From Francisella persica ATCC VR-331 (GTDB lineage Bacteria; Pseudomonadota; Gammaproteobacteria; Francisellales; Francisellaceae), in NCBI RefSeq assembly GCF_001653955.1, contig NZ_CP013022.1, positions 1,426,001 to 1,490,000 of the forward strand: a stretch of 64,000 nt of DNA. Direction: 5' to 3'. Each line of letters begins with the position of its first letter. Positions within the stretch are counted from its first letter, which is position 1. The position numbers and the translations under genes are program-made. The notes below the pieces were generated by a model, which was not told the DNA's origin, ran no database searches, and was given only the letters and a program-made list of their open reading frames with translations. Of this stretch, positions 50,801 through 61,421 are shown in pieces.

Positions 50801-51148
50801 GACTATTATATTAATGATGTCAATACTCGTTTGAACATCTATAAACGCATCTCTAAAGCTAATCACAAAGATCTAGTTAATATAAAGATTGAACTAATTA
50901 ATCGCTTTGGTAAACTACCTTTAGAAATTCTTATCTACTAAAAATAGTACATATAAAAATAGATGCAATGGAACTAGGGATTGCTCAAATAAAAATATTT
51001 ACTACAGCTGGTAATTAGTTTCTCAAATAATACAAAACTTGAACCACAAAAGCTAATAAAACTTATCTTAAGTAAATTGAATGCTTACCCAAGATTGTTA
51101 GATATTGGTCACGTACCAGCTATCAAGCTTTTTTTTAAACTTATCTAG
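47887..51148 (+). pseudogene. mfd: transcription-repair coupling factor, broken throughout
   Basis: The span of about 1,087 codons equals a complete mfd gene, but it is broken by dozens of stops and shifts. Clear pieces are LGMHVVHINHGIG and EFILLRYANDTKIYVPITSLN (RNA polymerase interacting domain). DEEHSF is the translocase DExx box. [28 protein letters not shown] and QLRCRVGHSRYQAYAY are motifs V and VI. LPLEILI is near the end. From the last clear frame the gene would end at 51148, inside engB on the opposite strand. Transcription-coupled repair by Mfd is lost unless another copy exists. Confidence 0.9.
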
Positions 51149-51700
51149 ACCCATCTTAGTTAGTGATGAAAATAATTGATATGATATTTTATCTGCAACG
51201 ACAAAGGTTTTTAGAAAACTATCTATTATTCTATTAGCTTGAGCTCGTTCTTTATTATTTAACTTATCAGCCTTTGTTAGTAATATATGCAAATTTAAGT
51301 CAAAAGATATAGCCATCTCTATCATCAAAGAGTCAAACTCTTTTAACTCATGACGTGAGTCTACTAAAAGTACTATACCATTTAAGCATTTACGCGATGT
51401 CAAATAATTCTCCATCTCACTTTGCCATTGACGCTTAATAGTTTTTGAAACCTTAGCATAACCATAACCAGGTAAATCTACCAACCTATTATTATCACCT
51501 AAATCAAATAGGTTAATAAGCTGTGTTCTCCCTGGTGTTTTACTTACCCTAGCAAGACCTTTTTGATCTGTAAGAGTGTTTAATGCACTTGATTTACCAG
51601 CATTTGAACGCCCTGCAAAAGCGACCTCGACACCAATACCTTCTGGAAGTTGCGAAACTTTTGCCGCACCCATTATATATTTTGCTTTACCATAGTTCAT
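51098..51700 (-). CDS. engB: ribosome-biogenesis GTPase EngB (YsxC/YihA)
   Basis: EngB helps assemble the 50S subunit. The 200-residue GTPase has G1 GRSNAGKSS (usually GRSNVGKSS), G3 [11 protein letters not shown]4 TKADKL and the G5 region SSLTKMGL. Length is normal. It overlaps the phosphatase gene upstream by four bases. Its 3' end overlaps the broken mfd by 51 bases on the other strand, which may once have been a normal convergent overlap. Confidence 0.95.
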   Translation of the reverse strand: MNYGKAKYIMGAAKVSQLPEGIGVEVAFAGRSNAGKSSALNTLTDQKGLARVSKTPGRTQLINLFDLGDNNRLVDLPGYGYAKVSKTIKRQWQSEMENYLTSRKCLNGIVLLVDSRHELKEFDSLMIEMAISFDLNLHILLTKADKLNNKERAQANRIIDSFLKTFVVADKISYQLFSSLTKMGLDKFKKKLDSWYVTNI

Positions 51701-52182
51701 AACTTATACTCTAACCTTATCTTTTCAAAAAGCCCTTGACATGCTGTATCTATCATCAAAAAAACTTTTTCAAAATTGTTTTCAAAATATGGATCTGGCA
51801 CATCATTAAAAGCAATATTAGATGCATATTCTAACATCCTAGAGACTTTTGAAAAATCAGCATTTGGAAACATCTCTTTTATTGTATCAATATTTTCTTG
51901 ATCCATCACAACGATATAGTCATATTCGACAAAAGCAGACTCCTCTAGCTGCCGAGACACTTGATCTGAAAGATCACAATCATATTTCTTAGCTATTTTT
52001 AATGTGCGAATATCAGCCCCATGTCCTTCATGTCCCCACATGCGTGAGCTTGTGCCACAAGACGCTACATCTATATACTTATCGAGATTATGCTTCTTAA
52101 CGATATCACGAAAAATACCATGAGCAATAGGTGATCTACAAATATTACCTTTACATACAAAAAGTACTTTTACTTTACTCAT
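51697..52182 (-). CDS. low-molecular-weight protein-tyrosine phosphatase
   Basis: This 161-residue phosphatase has the P-loop CKGNICRS (Cys10 to Arg16) and the general-acid Asp in DVPDPYFEN. Length and fold fit the eukaryotic-like LMW-PTP family rather than the Wzb type linked to capsule genes. It starts exactly after hflC and overlaps engB. Its target is unknown. Confidence 0.9.
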   Translation of the reverse strand: MSKVKVLFVCKGNICRSPIAHGIFRDIVKKHNLDKYIDVASCGTSSRMWGHEGHGADIRTLKIAKKYDCDLSDQVSRQLEESAFVEYDYIVVMDQENIDTIKEMFPNADFSKVSRMLEYASNIAFNDVPDPYFENNFEKVFLMIDTACQGLFEKIRLEYKL

Positions 52183-53109
52183 TTATTTAACTTCTTTCAT
52201 ATCTTTGGCAAGCTTACTATTATGTTCTAATTTAAACCATTGGAAAAACTTGCTATCTGGTTTAAGCATAAATACAACTTCATGTTCACCATTGAAACTC
52301 TCTTTATAGGAGTTCATACTCTTTAGAAACTCATACAATGGTACTGACTTAGAATAAGCTTCTATGAAAATCTTAGCTGCTTTAGCATCTGCCTCTGCCA
52401 TTATAGTTTTAGATTCTTTTTCTGCTTCTGCTAGTGTAACTGTTACTTTAGCATCTGCTGCAGCTTTTATTTTTTCAGCTAATTGCTTACCTTCTGCTCG
52501 AATTGAAGCAGCTACTTTTTGGCGCGAAGATCTCATTCTTTTATAGATAGAGTCTGTAACTGTATCTGGTAAATCTATCTGTTTAACTCTTACATCGATA
52601 ACATCTACACCAATTTGCTTGGATTGCTGTTGGACACTCTTAGTTAAAGCAATCATTAGCTTATCACGATTGTCATTAATTAAGCTTTGAATATCATTAT
52701 TACCGACCTCTACTCTTAAAGAAGATTCTAAGAATTGTTTTAATAATATCTCAGCTCGATCAACACCACCGCTAGTACTTGTGTAAAATGTAGAAATATT
52801 ACTATTACTTATCTTCCAAACTACATAGGCATTAATCAAGACATCTTTTTGTTCTTTGGTAACTACACGAGCAGAATCAGCTTCTAAAACTCGATTACGC
52901 ATGTCATAAATCTTGACAGTATCTATAAATGGAATCTTAACATGTAAACCTGACTCATACTCTATAGCTTTACCATCTTTATCCTTTACGAGTTCACCAA
53001 GTCGTAGAATAACTGCTTCTGAGCCTTGTTTGACAATAAATTTTGTACTTAACACAACTATAGCTACAAATACTACAAGCACTAAGAATATTTTTAGAAA
53101 TTTACTCAT
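52183..53109 (-). CDS. hflC: FtsH-protease modulator HflC
   Basis: HflC forms with HflK a large ring of SPFH proteins around FtsH in the inner membrane. The 308-residue protein has one N-terminal helix (3-22), the SPFH domain from VILRLGELV, and the long Ala/Glu/Lys helix (VAASIRAEGKQLAEKIKAAADA). I chose ATG 53109 because GGAGG lies eight bases upstream; the open frame reaches 53160 but lacks a ribosome site there. hflK ends one base before it. Confidence 0.95.
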   Translation of the reverse strand: MSKFLKIFLVLVVFVAIVVLSTKFIVKQGSEAVILRLGELVKDKDGKAIEYESGLHVKIPFIDTVKIYDMRNRVLEADSARVVTKEQKDVLINAYVVWKISNSNISTFYTSTSGGVDRAEILLKQFLESSLRVEVGNNDIQSLINDNRDKLMIALTKSVQQQSKQIGVDVIDVRVKQIDLPDTVTDSIYKRMRSSRQKVAASIRAEGKQLAEKIKAAADAKVTVTLAEAEKESKTIMAEADAKAAKIFIEAYSKSVPLYEFLKSMNSYKESFNGEHEVVFMLKPDSKFFQWFKLEHNSKLAKDMKEVK

Positions 53110-53110
53110 C

Positions 53111-54178
53111 TTAATTTCCTCCTTGTGTATTTGATAATAGTGCTTGTTTTTGTGTATCATTTAGAACATAAAAAATATTCTTATCACCATCACCATCTAT
53201 CAAAAATATCTTATTATGCTGTAGCACATTTGAGATAGTGTTAAAATACATTTGATTCATCATAATATCCTGAGACTGTTTATAAATAGGTAATAATTGT
53301 TCAAATTGAGCAACTTCACCTTGAGCTTCTAGAACAATCTTTTGCTTATATGCATTAGCTTGATCTAATATCCTTTGAGCCTTACCTTGTGCTACTGGCA
53401 CTACTCTATTTGCGTATGCTTCAGCTTCGTTTTGTTCTCTCTCACGATCTTCACGCGCTTTAATTACATCATCAAATGCACCTTTAACCGCATCTGGTGC
53501 TTGAGCTGGCTGCATTATTACTTCACTTATATAAATACCTGAATTATAGTTTTTTAGTAATTCTTCCATTTCTTTTCTAACCTGTTGAGTGATTACAGCA
53601 CGATTAGTAGTTAATATTTGCTCTAATTTATTCTCACCGACCACCTGTCTAACTGCACTTTCTAAAGCTTGTTGTAATAACTGGGTAGGATTTGTATTAG
53701 CAAATAAGTATTTTTCCAAATCAGCAATACGATATTGAACTGTAAAAGAAATATGTACAATATTCTCCTCAGATGTCAACATGTCACGCTTTATAGAAAT
53801 AGTTTTCAACTCTTGAACATTTTCTTTATAAACATTATCAATACCCAAAGGATGCCAATGTAGACCAGGCTCTACTAATTTAGAAAACTTACCTAATCTA
53901 AGTACCACAGCTTGCTCAGCTGGCTGTATAACATAAAAACCGAAACCAACCCATGCAACTATAAGTAAAGCCAATATTATTGTAGCTATTTTAGCAACTG
54001 GTGGTTTGTTAAATGTTGTTTTGTTCTTATTAGCATTTTTTGAGTAAATACTCTCATTATCATCATTATTAATTTTGTTCTTCTTGCCAAAGAATCTTTT
54101 AATCATTTCTTCTAAATCTGGTGGTCCATGCTCAGAATTTTTATTCCAAAACCATTTTTGTTTTAGCTTTTTAATCAT
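53111..54178 (-). CDS. hflK: FtsH-protease modulator HflK
   Basis: The 355-residue partner of HflC has a cytosolic N-terminal part with WFWNKNSEHGPPDLEEMIKRFF, a membrane helix (about 63-86), the SPFH domain (VIQPAEQAVVLRLGKF) and the long C-terminal helix ending in a polar tail. It sits one base before hflC. hflX lies upstream, past a 264-base gap with no recognisable gene, and hfq is further upstream. Confidence 0.95.
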   Translation of the reverse strand: MIKKLKQKWFWNKNSEHGPPDLEEMIKRFFGKKNKINNDDNESIYSKNANKNKTTFNKPPVAKIATIILALLIVAWVGFGFYVIQPAEQAVVLRLGKFSKLVEPGLHWHPLGIDNVYKENVQELKTISIKRDMLTSEENIVHISFTVQYRIADLEKYLFANTNPTQLLQQALESAVRQVVGENKLEQILTTNRAVITQQVRKEMEELLKNYNSGIYISEVIMQPAQAPDAVKGAFDDVIKAREDREREQNEAEAYANRVVPVAQGKAQRILDQANAYKQKIVLEAQGEVAQFEQLLPIYKQSQDIMMNQMYFNTISNVLQHNKIFLIDGDGDKNIFYVLNDTQKQALLSNTQGGN

Positions 54179-54442
54179 AAATTATCATTCCTATACACTT
54201 TATAAAGTATTTATATCTCACACATTAACTATTATATATAAAAATTTCTATATTTTTTGCACTATCAGCAAATAATTAACAAATGCTTAGCAAAGCTTGT
54301 ATTGATAATACTAAATATAGTTCTAATTAGAGATATTTAATCTAAAAATAAAAAATGCAAATATAACTATAGAACTTACAAATTAAGAAAATATATTTTC
54401 AATCCAATATACGTTTGAAAAAGCTTATAAGTATGAGTCAGC

Positions 54443-55756
54443 TTATTTTTGAGTAAAAAACTCTGCTAAATTTAAATTAAGCTCTCTATTAAATCTTTCA
54501 AAATCATCTTCTGATATCTTTATTTGTAGTAGATAATTACCCTGCTCTGAAATCTCTTCTTCATCAACAACACCAAGCTCATACATCTTGGATCTAACTT
54601 TTGAATACTTAGGTGGTAACTCTATAGTTTGATTTATCCATGCTTTATTAAAAAATGTTGCTAATGCTTGATATAACTCTGCTAAACCATCACTATTTTG
54701 TGCAGATAAATACACTCTAGCGACGACACTACTATCAGAATCCTCAAGTGGAACAAAACTTGACTTGGTAGTTTCTAGCTTATCAATCTTGTTATATACA
54801 CAAATCATCTTTTTGTCTACTATACCAATTTCACTAAGTACTTTTTCGACCTGCTCAATATAACTTTCATGATTTTCATCAGCGTAATCTATAACATGTA
54901 CCAAAAGATCAGATTCTATAGCCTCTTCTAAAGTAGCATGAAAAGCCTTAACTAAATAATGTGGTAAATTCTTAATAAATCCTACAGTATCAGAAAATAT
55001 AACTTCACCAAGCTTTGGTACAATCACTTTACGCAAAGTAGGATCTAAAGTCGCAAATAGCTGATCCTTAGCTAAAACATTGGTGTTTGTGATTCTATTA
55101 AATAAAGTTGATTTACCTGCGTTTGTGTAGCCAACAAATGAAACTGTTGGAATGTTATTTTTCTTACGTAAAGATCTACCTAAATTACGATGGTGTTTTA
55201 CTTTCTCAAGTTTTTGCGTAATCTGCTTAATTCTTTGTCTAATTAGGCGTCTATCTATCTCAAGCTGTGTTTCACCAGGTCCACCACGTAAGCCAATACC
55301 ACCTTTTTGTCGCTTGAGATGAGTCCATCCTTTGACTAAACGTGTTGATTGATAGTTAAGTTGCGCAAGTTCGACTTGAAGATTACCTTCATAAGTTTTT
55401 GCTCGAAGTGAGAATATTTCTAGAATTAACCTAGTTCTATCCATAATCTTACACTCAAGAAATTTCTCAATATTGCGCTCTTGCGAAGGAGTTAAAGGAT
55501 GATTAAAAACAACTAAATCTGCTTCTAGTTCATCGCGTTTATTTTTTATCATCCAGATTTTACCCATACCACAAAAATATTTGATATCAGGTTCAGGATG
55601 ATTAAAATCTAAACTTTGCAATACAACTTTTTCTGCTGCTGTAACCAAGCCTTCTAACTCAGTCAAATCAGCATTAAGATCACGATGGTACTTAAAATTT
55701 ATATTTACAAGCAGGCACTTACTACCTGCTTGATAAGATTGGAAAAATTCCACCAA
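54443..55756 (-). CDS. hflX: ribosome-splitting GTPase HflX
   Basis: HflX splits stalled ribosomes, for instance after heat stress. The 437-residue protein has the HflX N-domain and the coiled-coil linker GGIGLRGGPGETQLEIDRRLI, then the G motifs GYTNAGKST, FATLDPTLR, DTVGFIKNLP and NKIDKL. A C-terminal domain follows (LAEFFTQK end). It lies between hfq and hflK on the minus strand, which is a classic order. Confidence 0.96.
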   Translation of the reverse strand: MVEFFQSYQAGSKCLLVNINFKYHRDLNADLTELEGLVTAAEKVVLQSLDFNHPEPDIKYFCGMGKIWMIKNKRDELEADLVVFNHPLTPSQERNIEKFLECKIMDRTRLILEIFSLRAKTYEGNLQVELAQLNYQSTRLVKGWTHLKRQKGGIGLRGGPGETQLEIDRRLIRQRIKQITQKLEKVKHHRNLGRSLRKKNNIPTVSFVGYTNAGKSTLFNRITNTNVLAKDQLFATLDPTLRKVIVPKLGEVIFSDTVGFIKNLPHYLVKAFHATLEEAIESDLLVHVIDYADENHESYIEQVEKVLSEIGIVDKKMICVYNKIDKLETTKSSFVPLEDSDSSVVARVYLSAQNSDGLAELYQALATFFNKAWINQTIELPPKYSKVRSKMYELGVVDEEEISEQGNYLLQIKISEDDFERFNRELNLNLAEFFTQK

Positions 55757-55809
55757 CTAATATTGTACTCTCCACAATGGAATTATTAAAGAAAAAAGAA
55801 AAGATTATA

Positions 55810-56139
55810 TTACTCGTGAGTATTGCCTTCACTCTCTTGAATTTTAAGATCATCAGAATGAATATCATCTACATTCTCATCTTGCTCATCATTAGAGTTT
55901 TGGTGATATGGATTAAAAGAGCTATAGACCATTCTTACACTTTTAGCTGGTACTATAGTAGATATGGCATGCTTATAAACCATTTGATTTACAGTGTTTC
56001 TAAGCACGATACAGAACTGGTCAAAAGCTTCTACTTGACCTTGTAATTTAATCCCGTTTACTAGATATACAGATACGCTAACTTTTTCTTTTCTTAAAGC
56101 ATTTAAGAACGGGTCTTGTAAAGATGATATTCTCGACAT
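55810..56139 (-). CDS. hfq: RNA chaperone Hfq
   Basis: Hfq binds small RNAs and poly-A or U-rich mRNA. The 109-residue protein has Sm1 ([34 protein letters not shown]) and Sm2 ([12 protein letters not shown]). The C-terminal tail from residue 73 is acidic ([18 protein letters not shown]) and unlike that of E. coli, but common in this genus. A good AAGGAAG site precedes the ATG. miaA is upstream. Confidence 0.97.
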   Translation of the reverse strand: MSRISSLQDPFLNALRKEKVSVSVYLVNGIKLQGQVEAFDQFCIVLRNTVNQMVYKHAISTIVPAKSVRMVYSSFNPYHQNSNDEQDENVDDIHSDDLKIQESEGNTHE

Positions 56140-56242
56140 TGTCTCACTTCCTTTAAATTTATTTTGTTATAATTATTATTTTATCAAGTTTAACAATTAA
56201 ACTTCGCTATATTCTAGCAAGATTTATATCTATCAGCAAATA

Positions 56243-57169
56243 TTATTTATAACCAAAATATTTTAAAATATGTAACTCTTTAGTTTTGCTCTCCATCGTA
56301 ACTATATTTATAGGACTCTGCCAATTACGAACCCAAGTAAGCTGACGCTTAGCAAGTTGGAGTGTAGCTACTATACCTTTATTGACAAATTCATCATAAC
56401 TAATACCTCCATCAAGATATTGCCATGCTTGGCGGTAACCAACACTTCTAATAGCCGTACTATCTATACTTAAATTTGGATTATCTCTAAGCTTTTGTAC
56501 TTCAGCCAAAAAACCTTCTGCTAGCATTTGTTTAAATCTAAGTTCAATATTTTTATGCAGTATCGATCTATCATTTGGTACTAAAGCACATAGTTTTAGA
56601 TCTTCTTCTAAACCACCAATTTTAGATGTTTTGACAAGCTCAGAATATTTCTTACCACTTATCATAATAACCTCAAGAGCGCGAAAGATTCTTTGCTGAT
56701 CATTAGGATTAATTTTTTGAGCAGATTCTAGATCCATTTTGCTTAGTTGCTGATGAAGATATTGTAAGCCTTTTGCTTTTCTCTCTAATTCAAGCGTTTT
56801 CCTTATCTTAGCTTGAGATTGTGGTAGTGCAGATAAACCTTCTATCAAACCTTTGAAGTAAAACATTGTACCACCAACAAGTAAAACTTCTTTACCTCTA
56901 GCCCATATCTCTTTTTTAAGAGTATTTACACTTGATATAAAATCTGCTATAGAAAAATTATCTGCTGGTTCAATGATATCAATAAGATGATGCTTAATAC
57001 CATCTTGCTCTTGTAGAGTTGGCTTAGCTGTACCAATATCCATGCCTCTATAAACAAGAGATGAGTCAACACTAACAATTTCAGCATTGATGCTTTTAGC
57101 TAACGATATTGACAGCGAAGTTTTACCAGAAGCTGTAGGTCCAGCCAGACCATAGATTGATTTACTCAT
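56243..57169 (-). CDS. miaA: tRNA dimethylallyltransferase
   Basis: MiaA adds a dimethylallyl group to A37 of tRNAs reading UNN codons. The 308-residue protein has the P-loop [12 protein letters not shown] (8-18) and [16 protein letters not shown]. Catalytic-region motifs are [16 protein letters not shown] and [10 protein letters not shown], with a C-terminal zinc-free arm. It starts right after the ppiD stop codon with no gap and precedes hfq. Confidence 0.96.
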   Translation of the reverse strand: MSKSIYGLAGPTASGKTSLSISLAKSINAEIVSVDSSLVYRGMDIGTAKPTLQEQDGIKHHLIDIIEPADNFSIADFISSVNTLKKEIWARGKEVLLVGGTMFYFKGLIEGLSALPQSQAKIRKTLELERKAKGLQYLHQQLSKMDLESAQKINPNDQQRIFRALEVIMISGKKYSELVKTSKIGGLEEDLKLCALVPNDRSILHKNIELRFKQMLAEGFLAEVQKLRDNPNLSIDSTAIRSVGYRQAWQYLDGGISYDEFVNKGIVATLQLAKRQLTWVRNWQSPINIVTMESKTKELHILKYFGYK

Positions 57170-58603
57170 TTAGATATTTTTATCATTAACTTTAATTGGA
57201 ATTTGTTGTTTAATTACCTGTAAATAGAAGTTTAGTTCTTCTTGTTTATACGTATCGATAACTTGATTAGGTACTTGAGTAGCTTTATTATTTATTGGCT
57301 CAACTTTAGCTACCTTATACATATAAATATCACCATTAGCAGTCTTATAATGATGATATTGATTATTACTATTGGACATTACATAATCATTAAAATCTTT
57401 GCTAAATACTTGTGAGTTACTACTTACTATGGCTTGTTTAAAGCTTTTATCTATCTTCTTACCACTAATTAAATCATTTAAAAGGTATTGTGCCTGCTGT
57501 ACAGCAAGTTGTTGTGATTTTTGCTCAATATACGCCTTTGAAATTTTATCTTTAATATCAGCTAGTTTTTGCTGAGTTGCTTTGGTTGAGTTATCTACTT
57601 GATAAACTAGAAGATGATTATTAGCTATAGCAATGCTTGCATACTTATCTAAGTTTGCAAAAAACTGGCTATTAGCAATATTACTAATTGTCATATCATT
57701 ATTATTAATAATTGTAGCTGTTTTAGCTTTGCCAAATCTTTTTTCTAATTTAGCATATTTAATGCTATCAACATTTTGTGTGTACTCATTAAACTTCTCT
57801 AAGGCACGCCTATTTTTAATTATTTTTTGGATAGTAGCTTTAGTATTATAATCAAAATCTTTGAAGAATTCTTTATGGGTTTGATAATAAGCCTCTAACT
57901 CATATTTATTAATATTATTTTTTGTTATAAAATCATCTTTTGTAATTATGAAGTAACTAATCGTCTTTCGTGCTGGTGATATATACTCATTTTTATGAGT
58001 ATCATAGTAGCTTTGTAAATCTTGCTGGCTTGGTTTAATTTGTGATTTGAAATCAGAAGAAGAAACCTTGAAATAGTCTATATACTTATTTACAGAATAT
58101 ATACTTGTAAGCAACTTATTATCATAATCCGTATTAAATGATGTATCTACTATAGTTTTAGGAATTATAGTTACTTGGATATTTTGAGCTAATATCTGCT
58201 CTAACCTATCCATACCACCTAAATATGCAACAACTTGTTTTAGCTTATCAGCAGAAAACTTACCATCTTTATCAAAAAAGATTGTATTGGTAAATATTGC
58301 TGATTGTAGAGCTAATTTTGACACTACAATATTGTGGCGTTGTGCATCAGCTAATAACAAATACTGATCTATCATTTGAGCTAAAATAGATCTCTTTTGT
58401 GCATTTGTAGTAACATTTTGAGTGTATTGTTGAAATTGCTGCGAGCTTATTTCATTATCGCCAATTTTAGCAACATAAGCTCTACTACTACCAATATTTG
58501 TAAAAAAGAATGTCATACCTGAGATTACAAAAATAAAGCTCATCGAGATAACCACAATCCAAGTAAAAGGACCTTTAAGTCTATCATTTAAAGACTGTAA
58601 CAT
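57170..58603 (-). CDS. ppiD: PpiD-like periplasmic chaperone (SurA-N type)
   Basis: This 477-residue protein has one N-terminal membrane helix (13-38), then a SurA-N-type chaperone region (AKIGDNEISSQQFQQYTQNV and SILAQMIDQYLLLADAQRHN). Long helical segments follow. The order after hup and the N-terminal layout match PpiD (E. coli: 623 residues). I do not see a clear PpiC rotamase domain; the protein is shorter by about 150 residues, so it may be a chaperone only. It shares an operon with miaA. Confidence 0.8.
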   Translation of the reverse strand: MLQSLNDRLKGPFTWIVVISMSFIFVISGMTFFFTNIGSSRAYVAKIGDNEISSQQFQQYTQNVTTNAQKRSILAQMIDQYLLLADAQRHNIVVSKLALQSAIFTNTIFFDKDGKFSADKLKQVVAYLGGMDRLEQILAQNIQVTIIPKTIVDTSFNTDYDNKLLTSIYSVNKYIDYFKVSSSDFKSQIKPSQQDLQSYYDTHKNEYISPARKTISYFIITKDDFITKNNINKYELEAYYQTHKEFFKDFDYNTKATIQKIIKNRRALEKFNEYTQNVDSIKYAKLEKRFGKAKTATIINNNDMTISNIANSQFFANLDKYASIAIANNHLLVYQVDNSTKATQQKLADIKDKISKAYIEQKSQQLAVQQAQYLLNDLISGKKIDKSFKQAIVSSNSQVFSKDFNDYVMSNSNNQYHHYKTANGDIYMYKVAKVEPINNKATQVPNQVIDTYKQEELNFYLQVIKQQIPIKVNDKNI

Positions 58604-58655
58604 TTTATTGACCTTAATTAATAATTAATTTAATTAACTTGTAAATATTATAGAT

Positions 58656-58688
58656 AAAAAAAAAGCATACTACCAAGTATGCCTTTTA
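58656..58688 (-). terminator. rho-independent terminator of hup
   Basis: On the minus strand GCATAC-TTGGTA-GTATGC forms a six-base stem with a six-base loop, followed by nine Ts. It lies just after the hup stop, so ppiD must use its own promoter or read-through. Confidence 0.85.
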
Positions 58689-58714
58689 AAAAATTACTTT
58701 TTTGTAAATTTTTA

Positions 58715-58987
58715 TTATTTTACAGCGTCTTTTAGACCTTTACCAGCTTTAAAGCTAGGAACTTTAGAAGCAGGAATCTTAATAGTTTCACCAGTTTTTG
58801 GGTTTCTGCCTTCTCTAGGGCTTCTTTCTTTTACTTGAAAAGTACCAAAACCCACTAGAGTTACACTATCACCACTTTTTAAAGCTTTAGTTACTGCAGC
58901 AATAGTAGCATCTAGAGTATTACTCGCAACTTCTTTAGTAACATCTGCTTCTTTAGCTATAACACTTACTAATTCACTCTTGTTCAT
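58715..58987 (-). CDS. hupB: DNA-binding protein HU
   Basis: HU bends and compacts DNA. The 90-residue protein begins [21 protein letters not shown] and carries [26 protein letters not shown], the DNA-binding beta arm with the conserved RNPxTG. It has its own promoter in the gap behind lon, a good AAAGGAG site and a clear terminator, so it forms an independent unit inside the proteostasis run. Only one hup gene is seen here. Confidence 0.97.
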   Translation of the reverse strand: MNKSELVSVIAKEADVTKEVASNTLDATIAAVTKALKSGDSVTLVGFGTFQVKERSPREGRNPKTGETIKIPASKVPSFKAGKGLKDAVK

Positions 58988-59034
58988 GTTTTAAACTCCT
59001 TTATTTTTATACAATTGACAAGTGTCACTTAAAT

Positions 59035-59062
59035 TTATAACACTAAAAATGCAGTGTTTCAA
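59035..59062 (-). promoter_or_regulatory. sigma-70 promoter of hup
   Basis: On the minus strand TTGAAA (59057-59062) is a good -35 and TATAAA (59035-59040) a good -10, with a 16-base spacer. The -10 lies 47 bases before the hup start. A palindrome, AAGTGTCACTT (59021-59031), sits just downstream of the -10, near the start site, and could be an operator. Confidence 0.65.
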
Positions 59063-59072
59063 CACCTAAATA

Positions 59073-61397
59073 TCAAAAAACTCTATCTAAAACATCTTTT
59101 ATGCTACTTACAGGAGTTATTTCTAGTTTTTCAAGGATTTCTTTATCGATATCCGTAAGGTTTTTGACATTTTGTTTAGGAATCAAAACTTCCTTGATTC
59201 CACCTCTTAATGCTGCTAAAAGCTTCTCTTTTAAACCTCCTATAGCTAACACTTCACCGCGTAACGTTACCTCACCTGTCATTGCAACATCATTTCTAAC
59301 TGGCTTGTTTGTATATACGGAAACTAAAGCAGTCGTCATTGCAATACCAGCACTTGGTCCATCTTTTGGAGTAGCTCCTTCAGGAACATGAATATGAACA
59401 TCTTTCTTCTCATAAAAGTCCTCTTCTAGCTTATAGTCTTTGGATATCGAGCGCATTACACTAAATGCTGCATCTATTGACTCTTTCATTACATTACCTA
59501 AACTACCAGTATATTTGACTTTTCCTTTGCCAGGCATTGCTAGGGCTTCTATAGTCAAAAGCTCACCTCCAACTGATGTCCAAGCCAAGCCTGTTACTTG
59601 ACCAACCTTTGCTTTAGCATTTTTGACACCATAATCATACTGATGCACGCCTAGATAATCTTCAAGATTTTTTTGTGTAATCGAAATTTTGCCAGTATTT
59701 GGATCTTTTAAGAGACTTTTAACTGCTTTACGACAGACACTATCTACCTTTTGCTGTAAATTTCTTACGCCAGCCTCTCTTGTATAATATCTAATAATAT
59801 CAAGAATAGCTTTTGGCGTGAAATTAATTTCATCCTTAGTCAAACCATTGTTTTCTAGTGCTTTAGATATTAAATATTGTTTTGCAATTGCTTGTTTCTC
59901 AATCTCTGTATAGCCTGATAGATTGATAATCTCTAATCTATCACGCAATGCCGGATCTATATCTAGCGAGTTTGCTGTTGCAACGAACATTACATTTGAT
60001 AAATCATAATCTATCTCAAGATAATGATCATTAAATGTACTATTTTGCTCTGGATCAAGTACCTCTAATAACGCAGCAGATGGATCACCTCTGAAATCAG
60101 ATGAGATCTTGTCAATCTCATCTAATAAGAAAAGTGGATTCTCTGTCTTTGATTTAATTATCTTTTGTATAATTTGACCTGGCATAGAACCTATGTAAGT
60201 ACGACGATGTCCTCTGATTTCTGATTCGTCACGTACTCCACCTAATGCCATACGCACATACTCACGACCTGTTGCTCTTGCAATCGACTGGCCTATAGAT
60301 GTCTTACCCACACCTGGAGGTCCGACTAGGCATAAAATTGGCGCTTTGGTATTGCTATCTCTTTTAATCTGAACAGCTAAATGCTCAAGAATTCTTTCTT
60401 TAACTTTTTTGATACCGTAATGATCTTTTTCTAAAACTTTCTCAGCAAGGTTAATATCTCTTTTAACTTTCGCTCTCTTACCCCATGGTAGAGAAAGTAT
60501 AGTCTCGATGTAGTTTCTTGAAACAGCTGACTCTGAAGAAGAAGGTGGCATTGCCTTAAGCTTTTTAAGCTCTTTTAAGCATTTCTCTTTTGCATCTTTA
60601 GACATCTTAGTATGCTCAATCCTTTTTTTCAAAGCAGTCACTTCTGATTCTTCATCAGCTTCACCAAGCTCTTTATATATAGCCTTGACTTGCTCATTTA
60701 GGTAGTACTCACGCTGATTCTTATCAACTTGTGCTTTGACTCTATCTTTAATCTTAGCTTCTAGCTCTAGTATTTCTAACTCTTCATAAAGATATGAAAG
60801 CAGTAGCGAAGCTTTATTTTTTATCTCTGTTGCTTCAAGAATCTTTTGCTTTTTAGCTATCTCTGTATTAAGAATAGTTGCAATTTCATAAATAAACTTA
60901 TGTGGCTCTTCTATATTTATTAGTGTAGCTAATGACTCTTTTGAAACTCTACCACTGATATCAACAAATTTTTTAAGCAAATCAGAAACTGATAGTAAAA
61001 TAGCTTTTAGCTCTTTATCAACTTGGCTAGGATCATAATTATCATTAACATGTAGACTATCTAAATTAGCGTAAATACAACCATCAATATCTTCATACTT
61101 AGCTACTAGTCTTTTAGCCATACCCTCAACTATTATTTTCAAACTACCATCAGGAAGTTTCATAATCTGGACAACTTTGGCAAGAGTTGCAATATCATAA
61201 ATGTTTTCTATAACATCACCACCACTAGAGCCATTTTTTTGTGTAGCTAATAAAATATAGTTATTATAATTATTTGATGCCTGTTTAACTGCCTCTATTG
61301 ACTTTTTACGCCCAACATTTAGTGGAAGAGTCATCGATGGATAAATAACAATATCTCTTAAAGGAATAACAGGAACGATATTTAGAGCTTCTAACAT
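59073..61397 (-). CDS. lon: ATP-dependent protease Lon
   Basis: This is a full-length AAA+ serine protease of 774 residues. The N-domain starts [26 protein letters not shown]. Walker A is GPPGVGKTS and Walker B is [10 protein letters not shown]. The proteolytic domain carries [11 protein letters not shown] with the catalytic Ser (near residue 670) and the catalytic Lys in [14 protein letters not shown]. The gene lies 24 bases after clpX, and no promoter is seen in that gap, so it is probably transcribed together with clpPX. Confidence 0.97.
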   Translation of the reverse strand: MLEALNIVPVIPLRDIVIYPSMTLPLNVGRKKSIEAVKQASNNYNNYILLATQKNGSSGGDVIENIYDIATLAKVVQIMKLPDGSLKIIVEGMAKRLVAKYEDIDGCIYANLDSLHVNDNYDPSQVDKELKAILLSVSDLLKKFVDISGRVSKESLATLINIEEPHKFIYEIATILNTEIAKKQKILEATEIKNKASLLLSYLYEELEILELEAKIKDRVKAQVDKNQREYYLNEQVKAIYKELGEADEESEVTALKKRIEHTKMSKDAKEKCLKELKKLKAMPPSSSESAVSRNYIETILSLPWGKRAKVKRDINLAEKVLEKDHYGIKKVKERILEHLAVQIKRDSNTKAPILCLVGPPGVGKTSIGQSIARATGREYVRMALGGVRDESEIRGHRRTYIGSMPGQIIQKIIKSKTENPLFLLDEIDKISSDFRGDPSAALLEVLDPEQNSTFNDHYLEIDYDLSNVMFVATANSLDIDPALRDRLEIINLSGYTEIEKQAIAKQYLISKALENNGLTKDEINFTPKAILDIIRYYTREAGVRNLQQKVDSVCRKAVKSLLKDPNTGKISITQKNLEDYLGVHQYDYGVKNAKAKVGQVTGLAWTSVGGELLTIEALAMPGKGKVKYTGSLGNVMKESIDAAFSVMRSISKDYKLEEDFYEKKDVHIHVPEGATPKDGPSAGIAMTTALVSVYTNKPVRNDVAMTGEVTLRGEVLAIGGLKEKLLAALRGGIKEVLIPKQNVKNLTDIDKEILEKLEITPVSSIKDVLDRVF

Positions 61398-61421
61398 AAA
61401 CTTACATCCTCCTGTAAATTT

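Noticed and set aside
55777-56046. Plus-strand open frame of 89 codons
   Set aside because: It is antisense to hfq, and no ribosome site or family pattern is seen.
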